A DNA stretch of 64,000 bases from Paragordius varius (Eukaryota; Nematomorpha): assembly GCA_964247055.1 (NCBI GenBank), contig OZ176051.1:12090001-12154000 (forward strand), given 5' to 3'. Positions 26,780-38,765 of the stretch are shown in pieces. Under the pieces are notes generated by a model that was not told the DNA's origin, did no database searches, and was given only the letters and a program-made list of their open reading frames with translations. The stretch's first letter is position 1; each line of letters starts with the position of its first letter. Made by a program: the position numbers and the translations under genes.

Positions 26780-29700
26780 ATGATTGAACCGATTTTAAAC
26801 ATTCCACCCAAAAAGTATGGTATAATTGAGCCAAACGAAACATTTTATTTGGACCAAGAAGAAAACAGCTCTGAAACCATCACCAATTTTTTTCAATCGA
26901 AAACGAAATCTCGGCCTGAAATTGAAAATGAAAAACGTAACTTAAATGATTATAAGCTCTCTGAAGATATATATAGTAGCAACTTGCCATCAACATCAAT
27001 AACATCAGTCAAATTATTCACGGGTTGTCCAAATGTCCAAAAATTAGAGGAAAACTTAGAAACGGTCGCTCAAAACTCATCTGCTTTTCCAACTTTTTCA
27101 AATTCTAGCATTAATAATGGTCAGGCTCCATATTTGAACGGAACGTTAAGCACTTCTCCATTGATTGAAATTTCGAATGTTGAAACATTCAATATGCCTG
27201 CCTTAACGAATAAAAAGACAAAAATTTTATGCCAAACCTTAGAAAACAATTTGGGTGACATAAATTATCAAGTTGGTCATATAGTTTCCAACCAGGATAT
27301 ACTCTTCACTTCTCATGTTAATGATGGATCTGACCGTTCAAATTTTATTAGTTTTACCGATATTAATACCTGCAGCAAAAACAATAATATTAACAATTGC
27401 AATTCTATTATTCTCCATGATAATGCAAATAATCAATCTTTCGCACTTTGCAAACCCAATTCCCGTAAAAATCCTGAGAAGATCAAACTTTTTATTGGGC
27501 AAATACCAAGGGGTATGGAAGAAAAAGATCTTTTACCCTATTTCACGCCCTACGGAAAAATTATTGAATTTAGTGTTCTGAAAGACAAATTTTCAGGCCT
27601 TCACAAAGGTCCGTTTAGTTATTCATTAATATGAAAAAAAAATTAGAATTGTTTTAAAATAATCTATTCTAAATATTTCTGGGTATGTAGGATGTGCTTT
27701 CCTCACCTATGAAAACGATGAATCAGCCTTCTTAGCCCAAAAATATGTTCATGATCAAACAACTCTCCCTGGGGTAATTAACATTAGTAATTTTTTAAAA
27801 AAAAGATAATTTTTAATAAAATTAATTAACTTGCAAATCAATTTCTTAAAATATGCTCAATATTTTATTCAAATTTTTTTTATTAAATTTAAGCTTTTTT
27901 GCTGTCATTGTTAGAATGCAATATTCCAACCAACTTTTAGTTGACAGTAGCGTATGGCATATAACAATATAAGTCCATAAACGAATATTTTTTTTTCAAA
28001 AAAACAAGGGGATATTATGGATATGTATACATACAACTAAGCTTGTTTTTTTTTAAAAAAAAATTTTTATTCTTTTATGGACTAATAATGTTTCATGCCA
28101 TAGGCTACTGTAGTATTTCATTTGGTGATTTTTATTTAGTTTAAAACATATTTGTTGGGGGATGATTTAAATATAAATATGAATACTAGATGAATTATGC
28201 GTAAGACCATCTGTCACTTTGCTTATATATAGATAGATATATAGGCGTATTTTATCATTATTTCCTACCAATTTATATAATATAAGGTGCAATTAACATT
28301 TGCATTTCCTATGACTTATCTATTTTATATTATTAGGTCAATTAGTTGTTTGTATGAACAGAGGGGATTTTTATTTTCATATACATATAAATGAAACCCA
28401 TTACATACACATTAATGATAATTAATTTTATATTAATAATATATATTTATATATATAATTAATTAAAAATTAATATTATATATATGTTTTATTTTTGCAA
28501 TACCTTTCTATAAAATTGTGCTAGGTTAAAACGACATGTGTCAACTATAGAAAATAGATATATATAATTATCATTATAAAAAATTATTTGTACCTTTTTA
28601 CATATATGTATTCTACCACTAAAAATTATGCCATTATTTTCTTTAATATTGGATTTTCATCAACACACACACAATCCTAAATAAAAGATTTGACTCAATA
28701 ATAAATTTATATATTAGGGAAAGAGACTTTTCTATTTGTGAAAAGTGCAATGTACTTTAATTTTATATTAATATTCATAACTTACTATATCATTTTTATA
28801 AGTCCCGTTATAATTTTAATTAATTTTTTTGGAAAAGTTTAAAAATAAAGCTTAAAATGTTTATTTTTTTTGATTTTATCATTTATAATTAAAACTGTCT
28901 TCCTGGCTACAAATGTCAAAATTTACTCATATTAAAATACATCATAGAGTGATGTATCATTTGAAAAGAAAATTTATAACAGTTTCGTAAATATATACAG
29001 TAAGAGTAAGTATATACTTCTAGAAAGTTTTAATTATTACCAAATAGTAAATACAACCAAGGGCAGTATTATTGGCTTATAGTTATTTTTTTACTTTTTA
29101 CGATTATTAGCCAATAATACTGCCCTTGTTGTATTTACTATTTCGCAATAATTAATAACTGTCTAGCAAAGTATATATATACTTATTCATACTGTATCTC
29201 GTTTCAAAGAAATTTTAAACGTCAATCATTGTTAAATTTATACCTGTTATTTAAGTAAAAATATTAACTTAAAATTTAAATTAAATTAATTTTATATATA
29301 ATATCTCTATATAATTTTTAAAGCTTATCCGATAAAACAATTAGGATGTATCAACGGTAAATTACTTATATGTTGCAAAATATAATTAATCTTTTATTGG
29401 AAATCGATAGAGCGACAGCGCTACATTACGGATGAATTTAAATTTTAATCTAAACTCATATCAAGCCATATATAAAAAATATTTATTATTTTTCACAACA
29501 CAAAATCCAATTTAAATTTATATTACCTTATATTTTTGCTTCATGGTTCAACAAAATCATAATTTTAGCTTTATCAAATATATATGTAATATATGCATAG
29601 ATTTTCGCATTTATAAAATATTTTTTAGTTTTGCAAAAAAATTTGTGGTGGTTTTTTTCGTTAGTAAGTATTTCTGATTCCACCAATCATTTAAGTTACA

Positions 29701-32700
29701 GCGTTTAAGAATCCTCTATTGTACTTTACAATTTTTTTGAACTTCTAACTTTTTTAGTTAATAATATGAAAGTATATGCTTATACATATTAGGGCCATTT
29801 TAAACATAACCATTTGTTTTGGGGCTGCTTTAATAATGATAAAAATTGTTGACACTAAATGAATTATAGATGCGTTTCTAAAACAGATATATAATTATAA
29901 AAGGCACATACTTTTTTAATAACAATTAGTTAATCAGTGCAAGTATTTACATTAGCAATTTCATCTTTTACGGACATCAGACTGGTTTATACTTTTGGTT
30001 TAATAACTGTATAAAAACATTTTTATCATACAACTAGGCATTGATTCACACTCTAAATCAGCAGGGGGTTGTCAATACGTGGCCCTTTGAGACTTTCGGT
30101 GCGGCCCGCGAAGAATTCGAAATAATCCATGATAATTTGCAAGAACATATTTACATTTTCCAAATAGTTTTCCTTTTGAGTCCTATGTTGTTTGGTAAAA
30201 TATTTATCCATATATCGAATGCGGCCAGTCGTAATTTTAAGCAAAAAATGCGGCGCGCAAAGCCATTTGTATTGGGCATTCCTGCTCTAAATTGTTGTTT
30301 ATATTCAGAATGTCAAAAATTGTGATTTTTAAGCTATGTTCCATGATTTTGCAGGTTTGGTATGGTTTTATAATATCACACGTTTTTATCATTCTATATT
30401 ACAAAGGGGTTCTTTATATATGCAAAATGGGATTCATTTCTTTTTTCTCAAATATATAATTTGGTTTCTATGGTTCTTTAAATAATATAATATTTTACCC
30501 GTTGCATGACTTAAGCAACCTTTAAATTTTAATATCATAGAATTTGTTTAAACATAAATATTTCCCAAGACTGCTGTCCTTATGTCAGGTCATCAAATTT
30601 TGGTGATGTTAATAAATGTGGAGTTAAGGAGATTTGTTTAATAAATAATGTCAATTTGTTGTAGAAGGAAGGAAGGGTCTTTTATTTATGATTTTTGGAA
30701 TTTTATCGATTTTTCTCCTACTTAAAGTTGCTAACTAGCGTGTTATCTCTGCTATATAATTTGTTTAAAAAGCCTAATCTTTGTTTATATCAAATAAGAA
30801 AAAGCATTTTCCAATATATTTCTAGTTGTATCTACATATATAAGGATTTTATCTAACATATTTACTGTAGTTTGTATCTAGCATTTGCGAAAAAAGACTG
30901 TTTATATTAAATATGTTTGCTTATGTTTGGATTTAAGATGATAAGAAGCCATAGAATATATATAATACAAAATAAATATAAATAAAAGATAAGGGAAAAA
31001 ACGTAATATACATACGACATCATTTATACAGAAAATCTATATTTTTGTCCTTAACGCGCACGAACCTACCAAAATAAAGTCTAATGTTTAATTTATTCTC
31101 CCTTATACAATCCTAATTAATATGTAATATAAGTTTAAATTTTCTAACCTCTGAATATAATATCATCTAGTCATACCTGGCCCATATATTACGTTTAAGC
31201 TAAAATTTGACAACCTTATCAGATATCTTCTATAAATACTATGAAGTCTATCATATTCTTTAATTTATAGTTTTTCAATTTGAATGCAATTAATTCTGCT
31301 CCATTTAATGAATATTTTCAATCCGCAATATTAAACTGATTCCCCCAATTTTATTTATATATAAAGCAAACTTTTTGTTTTTGGGGCCCTTTTTTCCAAT
31401 TAAAACATAATATTATGACATCTTCAATCATTCCGAAATCATTTAATATATGTCCTAATTCGTCCCAAGATACATTTAGTAAAAGCATCCCTCTAAGTAC
31501 TGTTAAAAATTCAGTTACAGATGAAAAGGTATAATATGATAGTTTTTAAAAACTTTTTTGATTGGCAGAAAGATTGACGTTTGATAATGCACTACATATT
31601 GTAAAGTTTGTTAAGAAAATATAATCATGTATCTTTTATTTTATCAATAATTTATTTTTTTTCGTTAAATGAGTACAAATATTTGGTAAAGAATGGAAAT
31701 ATGATGAATATGATATTGTTAATATCACAGAGCTCTTCTTTTTTCCATTCTTTAACAAATATTTATCCCCATTTAACGAAAGAAAATAAATTTTTGAAAA
31801 AATAAAGAATACATGAATGTAATAAATAAAATTTGTTCTTTTTTATGTTTTGAGAAATAGGGTACTGTAATTTTTTTATATTAACACTCTTTATATACGA
31901 AGACCTAAATTTCTTTTTGCTTCACAAGAGCTAATTTTTACGGCTATGAAAACGCCCTTATTCACATATAAAATTATCAGTTCTTATATATCTTTAAAGT
32001 GAAAAATAATATCAAAATTATAAATCAATCCTGTTGACATGAAACATAGAGAGAGAGAGTTTCAGAAAGAATTATAATGTCTTTTATTGATTACAAACAA
32101 GCTTTTGATTCGATAAATGATGATTTCTGTGGGGAACATTATATTATTAGGGGTATCGTCCCACTTAATAAGATTGATTAGCTGTCTCTATGTAAAACAA
32201 ACAGTGAATGCCTATCTTGAAAGCAGTCAAACAAGGGTGTTGCTTATCCCCTTATCTGTTCAATATGTGCACAGAAATGATAATGAGGAAATTAGATGGT
32301 AAAAATATTGGAGTAAGAATAGGAGGGAGAACAATCAATTATTTAAGGTTTGCAGACGATATCACTCTTATAGCTTAAAGTGTAAGTAATTTAAAGGAAT
32401 TGATTGAAAAGATTCGAAAGGAAAGTTTGAGTTATGGTATTTAACCCTTATAAAACCAAAATATTATGTACTGGAGAAAGGCCTACAATAATATAGATGA
32501 AATGAAAACAGAAGTAGTTAATCAATTAACATTTTTTGGTGCTATAATTTCCGAGGATGGCTCTTCAAATGCTGACATCATAGAGAGAATAGGATTGGAT
32601 AGAGAAGCGATGACCAAATAAATAAAGATTTGGAAAAACAAAAGCGTAGGAGTTAAAACTAAAAGATTACTCTACTGTTTCGTTCACCTGGTAACCACGT

Positions 32701-35700
32701 ATGGTTGTGAGAGCTGGACTCTCAGAAAAAGGGACAAAGAAAGGATGGCTTTCTAAAGGAGCTGCTGGCGTGGAATTCTAGGATACACCTGGAAGGATAA
32801 AATTAAGAATGGATATCTAACTACAGAAATAAATCCTAGAACAAACACCCTGGAGATGATTCTAAAAAGAACGTTAACATAGGTCATGTCATGCGATCGA
32901 ATTCAATAGAGAAAGACACAATATTTGGAAAGGTAGAATGACAAAGGTAACGAGGCCGACCACCCATGAGGTGGTATTTCAATGCAGCGGTAAAAGGTAG
33001 AAGGAAGTGGAAACCAATAGTGAAAATATCCAAAAAGTTGTTTACGACTTAGGAATAACCAACCAACCAGACAACTTTTAAGCAAATATCATCTGAATTT
33101 ATTATAAACTATTTAATATTAATTTTCACTATTTACTGTATTATCTCATCAGTGATACACGTAACTTGATGTGATTTACTAGTGACAAAGTGTGTTACGC
33201 ATAAATTTATAATCAGAAAATTATTTACAATTAATTTATTGAGAGAAATAGGATATAATAATAAGGCTATGATAAAATTGAGGATTAGTCAGTGCTATAC
33301 TATTCAAAAAGTCCAAAATTAAATCCAAAATAAGCTACGCATTTTTACAACTTTTATTTAATATTTTTTATATAAATTGCAAAAATTTTATGTTTTAGAT
33401 GAGCAGACCCATGCAAGTGAAACCCGCGGATACAGAAAATAAAAATCAAGAAAGAAAGCTATTTGTTGGCATGTTAGGAAAACATCAAAACGAAGATGAC
33501 GTCCGGGAAATGTTTAATTCTTTTGGTACCATAGAAGAATGTACCATTCTTAGGGGCACTGATGGTGTCAGTCGAGGTTCACTTAAATATTTAAATTTTA
33601 AAAATTTTTGTAAATAAGGCGTTCACAGTTATGTATAATCTATTATGGTAAAATTATTTAGTTTTGATAAGACAAGAAATTTTCTATAACTTCCTTTAGG
33701 TTGTGCATTTGTCAAATTCCAGACTCAACAAGAAGCCCAGAGCGCTATAGCCAGCCTCCATGGAAGCAAAACAATGCCTGTATAAAATTTTCTTATTATA
33801 AATATTCAGCAGAAATCATTATTTAACCCTGTCAATTATAAGTTTCTAAAGTTCCTGCGACTGTAAATTATTTGTTTCTTGGAAAACCCTAATTACTTAC
33901 AGAGGCGTAGCTTGCATTTCTGACGCCCCTTCCCCTGTATGGGACCCCTGCTTTTTTAAAAAATAACCAAATTTAAATTATGGTCATGACCACTCATAAA
34001 TTGGTCATTTTCTTATGTTTTATTTAAATAATAACTTTTGAATAACTAATTTTTTGAGACAAAATTAAATAAAATTTCCCCTTTCCCCACGAGCTACGCC
34101 TCTAATTACCCAATCTAGCGCATTGGAAATATTTATCAAAAAATTCACCTATATTTTGCCTTAGGTTCTATTGCTAAACCTATCAGCTTAAAATTTATTC
34201 ATCGGGCATTTGTAAGAATTAAAAATTTGACTGATATTTGAATTAATATTTGGAGGTACAATAATGTGAAAATTAGATTAACACCGAAAAAATGCAAATT
34301 GTGTAAACATTATTTGATCTATAAATGATATGAATTGTATTAATTATTTTTTTTCAAATAATTGTTTCTTAAATACAGTTTTTCCCATTTTTAGCAATAG
34401 TGCGTAATCACAAATTTATTTTAAAAAATTAACCAAATTTTTTTCTCCAACCACATTAAAATCAGTTATCACCCTTTCCAATGGCTTCGAATATTCGGTC
34501 AATTATGTTACATCGGGAATCTAAATCTAGCATTTAACTCTCTTTTAATCCATTTTTTCACAGTATTTAGGTAATTGTTTTTCGAAAATTTAACCATTAA
34601 CTCGTTTAAACAATCTATTCCTTCTGGGATACAATTTTAAATTTAAAATAACCATTTTTAGAAAGTAGGGTGTTGTTCTTGGTTAGTTGAACACAAAAGG
34701 CATATATGCATTTTTGCATGATCCCTTCCCTTCACAAAATATTTTGATGGTAGATTTCGGGAAATTATTTATAAACCATATTAATAAACATAGGCATTAT
34801 TAATATATGCCACCTTTGGGCGTTGAGTTTATCGAGTTTTTAGAAAACTTATTAGGGAATACGGGGTCTCATATCCCTAAATACTAATTCAGGGACAGAA
34901 CATATAATAACACAAATAATTGGAAAACCAGACTTCATTAATATTTGAGTATTAAGTTTTTAATATATATTCAAGTATGGAATTAAACGCTTAAAATTGT
35001 AATAATTTAATTAAATATCACCGACAGAAAACAGTCGAAATCCCCGATCTAAAAATATTAAAAAACCAAGTTTTTCCCAAATTAAAATCCTGGAATCATT
35101 CAGAAAGCTTGGTAAATTAACAATTGAGTCAATTATATTAAAACCTTAGCATGCCTTAATTTAGCTATAATATCTAGGTACATTCTTATGGCCTAAATAA
35201 CAGGTTCAATTAAAGTTTTCCTTATAATTTTGGGTATTCTATCTAAAATGAAAACCAAATATTAAGCATATTTGCTGTAGATGTTGGTTTATTGCGTTAT
35301 ATTTTATTTATAGCTATATGCAACAATCTATGATGTCTAAAATCCCTTACTTCACTTAAAGCTTAACCGCTTGAAACGTAAAAAAAAGAGACCCATATAT
35401 AAGGTGACCAGACGTCCCGCTTTTGGCGGGACAGTCCCGCTTTTTCACACTTTGTCCCGCCTCCCGCTACGTTTTGGAAATGTCCCGCTTTTTCACGATA
35501 TAAAAAATTGTTTTTAATACATTTAAATTTTTCATAAAAAAAATTATTTTTTTATCCGTTTAATTAAATTTTTTATCATTAGTTATCCTTAAAATCTATA
35601 TCAATTTTGAATGAAATTTTTTTTAAAATTAAAAATATTTATTTTTTTCGAATTCATATAATATGATTATACACTTTGCTTCCTACTCCTACTGCCAACA

Positions 35701-38700
35701 TTATCAAAAAAGGCAAATTAACTCTTCGATTCAAATTGGGGTATTTAAATACCCGAGACTAAATTTGAGTTATGAATTTCCAAAAACTACTGAAAGGTCC
35801 CAATTTAAATTTATGCTTCTATCCTAAGAAAAATTATATAAATATGCCAAAATATCTAAATAAAATTTTGTTTTCAAAAAAAGTTTCATGTCAAATTACT
35901 TCGATGCCATTTTTATTTTGCTAAATTTTTGCAAAATATCGTCTTCTTTTAATTTTAAGGGTAAAATTAAAGCTTATTTTTTATTTAAAATACATCTAAA
36001 ATTGATAGAAATAGAAAAAGTTGTTTATTTTGTATAATTCAATTTTACCATGGCACGCATGTCACGTTAACTAAATTTTTACCTTTCGGTTTTAGCTAAA
36101 AATAATTAATATCAAGTGTTTTCGAATAAATTTTTTTATATATTTCGGTTTATAAATGTTATATAAGTGCAAGATTTTGCTATGGTATCGATTCTTCCCA
36201 TATTTTTTAAAGAATTTAATTTTAAACAGGCCTGGGGTATTTAACTACCCCAATTTGAATCAAAGAACTAAAATGAATGTGTTGTATCCAAGTGTTGATA
36301 TCACAAATCGGTAGCTTATACGTTTACTTTACAAAATTAAGGTAATATAATATTTTTTTTACTAATATTAGTTTTAAAATATGAGTACAAAAAGAGGTTG
36401 TAAATTCAACGATGATGAAAGAATTTCCTTTTATCAAAAAGAAGAAGAATCAATCATTTGTTAAATGTTCTTAATGCGAGGGGGAATTCACCCTAGACAT
36501 GCGGCAAGCATGATATTACAAAGCATATGGAAAGACAGAAACATAAAAATTTTTAAGAAATGGCGGCATCATCTTACAAAATGAGGGATTTTTTTTAAAA
36601 TTCCCGGGGAAAATTTCGACATAATATTTATTTCAATAATGAATATTCTAGGAAAAAATAATTTAAAAGACAAAATCATCGCATTGCGCTGACAACACCA
36701 ATACGAACTTCGGTGGAAAAGCAAGGAGGGGAACAAAAAATATTTTGTTGGGTGTGCAGCTCATATACACAACGCTATTCAAACAGCTGCTGATTTTTAA
36801 CCCCTAGATGTGAAAAATGTAGTTGTTAAAATATATTACTATTTATATATACACAGTGCGCGGTGAAACACTTAAAGAATTCTGTGAAAATGAAATAGTT
36901 CAATATCAAAAAATGCTTGGATATTGTAAAACTCGTTGATTAGCTCTTCTGCCAGCTATCGAAAGAATTTTAAAAATGTATGATCCTTTAAAATCCTATT
37001 TTTTATCACAGGACAAATGTCCTACAACTTTAACTTTAAAGTGATTCTCTAAAAATATGGTTGGAGTTCCTACATAATCAAGCTTCTCTCTTTCAAAATG
37101 TTATTAAGATAGAAAAAGCCAAAATTTCGGCAATCGAAGTAGCCAATCAAGTTCTCAACCTAAAATTCCAATGTCAAGAATGGTTAGAAAATAATTTTAT
37201 ACCATTAACCCTCCGCAATATTATAAATAAATTAGAAAAACAAGGCTTTATAAATCGCCATCCTGTACTGTACCATATAAAATTGTTTTAAAACTGTGAA
37301 GATTATTTGGAAGATTGGACGGTGCAATTTATTGAAATCGATCATTTCATTGGATAACATTAACACTTGGATACAAAACATTCATTTTAGTCCTTCGATT
37401 AAAATTGGGGTAGTTGGATGCCCCAGGCCTGTTTAAAATTAAACTCTTTAAAAAATATGGAATGAATTGTCATGGCAAAAGTTTGCACTTTTAAAACATT
37501 AATAAACCGAAATATATAAAATTTTTTATTTAAAAATACTTGATATTAATTATTTTAATGAAAAACCCAAAGGTAAAAAATTAAGTCACCGTGACATGTG
37601 TGCAATGGTTAATTGAAAAATAATACAAAATAAACCGCTTTTTCTATTTCTAACAATGTTAGATGTAATTTAAATAAAAAAATAGCTTTAATACCCTTAA
37701 AATAAAAGACAATATTACAAAATTTTTGCAAAATAAAAAAGGCGTCGAAGTAGTTTGACATGGAACTTTTTTTACAACGAAATTTTATCTCGATATTTTG
37801 ACTTATTTATATAATTTTTATTAGGATAGAAGCATAAATTTAAATTAAGACAATTTCCTTCAGTAGTTTTTTAAAAATAATAATTTAAATTTATTCTGGG
37901 GTATTTAGATCCAATTTGAATAGAAGTGTTAAAACCAGAATTTAATTGGTGCGATGTTTAAAAATCATTTGATTACATCTGCATCTCCCAAAAATTCCCA
38001 AAAAGTAATCTTTCAGAAAAGGATATTTTTTCTGAAGTATCATTAGTTAAAAATTATATTCATAATGAAAAACTTAAATTATGGACAATGAAAAACATAC
38101 AGTAGAAAAGAAATGGTTGAAAATATTTCATCATTTTAAAACAAACTATGTTCGATACAATAATAATTTAAAAATTGTGGATTCGCACTATCTTGCCCTG
38201 GAACAAACGCTGCTACTGAGCGCGTTCACAGTAAATTAAGTATGGACATCGAAAAAATCAAATTGTTGAAACTTTAAAGGCCATTTCATCTGAATATAAT
38301 TTGAAAAATTCTTGTGAAGATTTCTACAATATTTTAAAAAAGGATGACAATCTGCTAAAACGCATTCACTCATATAAAAAATATACCAAGGAATAAAATA
38401 TTTTTTTATATTTTTAATGTATTTGTGTTAAAAATAAATAAATATTACATTATATTTTTTGTATAAAAATTTTTGGTTGTACCCCCCACATGCCCCCCTA
38501 TCTCAGATTTGTCCCGCTTTTTCTTTCAAAAAATCTGGTCACCTTACCCATATAACATTGTTGGTCAAATCTCCCATTATTTTTGAAATAACAACAATCG
38601 GTCAAAATTACAATTTTTCCCTAGCTCAGAAATTAAGTTGTAATTTTCAATTATGGACAAAATTTGTTCTTTTTATCCATACGCTACTGTTGTGCCAATT

Positions 38701-38728
38701 AGCCAACATTAATCAACATTAATGTGCA

Positions 38729-38765
<37 letters not shown>

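Larger units (their letters stand above)
27774..33398. other. CELF intron 2 (5.6 kb)
   Basis: The intron joins RRM1 to RRM2 in phase 0. It holds a P4 palindromic MITE (27944), a P1 MITE (28998), a GCGGCCCGC MITE (30059), a P2 MITE (31621), a LINE remnant (32060-33085) and a candidate alternative first exon (31415-31528). The remainder is AT-rich without visible genes. Confidence 0.8.
35400..38546 (+). mobile_element. Decayed autonomous hAT transposon (hAT-1) with 8-bp target duplication
   Basis: TAAGGTGACCAGA at the left and TCTGGTCACCTTA at the right are perfect 13-bp inverted repeats, flanked by identical CCCATATA duplications (35392-35399 and 38547-38554). Subterminal 'gtcccgctttt' blocks are typical of a widespread hAT group. 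Transposase pieces include [24 protein letters not shown] sequence near 36930, a 76-residue open piece at 37061-37291 ([19 protein letters not shown]), and the C-terminal dimerisation block [13 protein letters not shown] near 38210. Stops and frame changes interrupt it, so it cannot encode a whole transposase. Two T1 MITEs inserted into it, so it predates them. Confidence 0.88.

Noticed and set aside
30041-30325. 94-codon open frame
   Set aside because: It spans exactly the GCGGCCCGC MITE and its target duplication.
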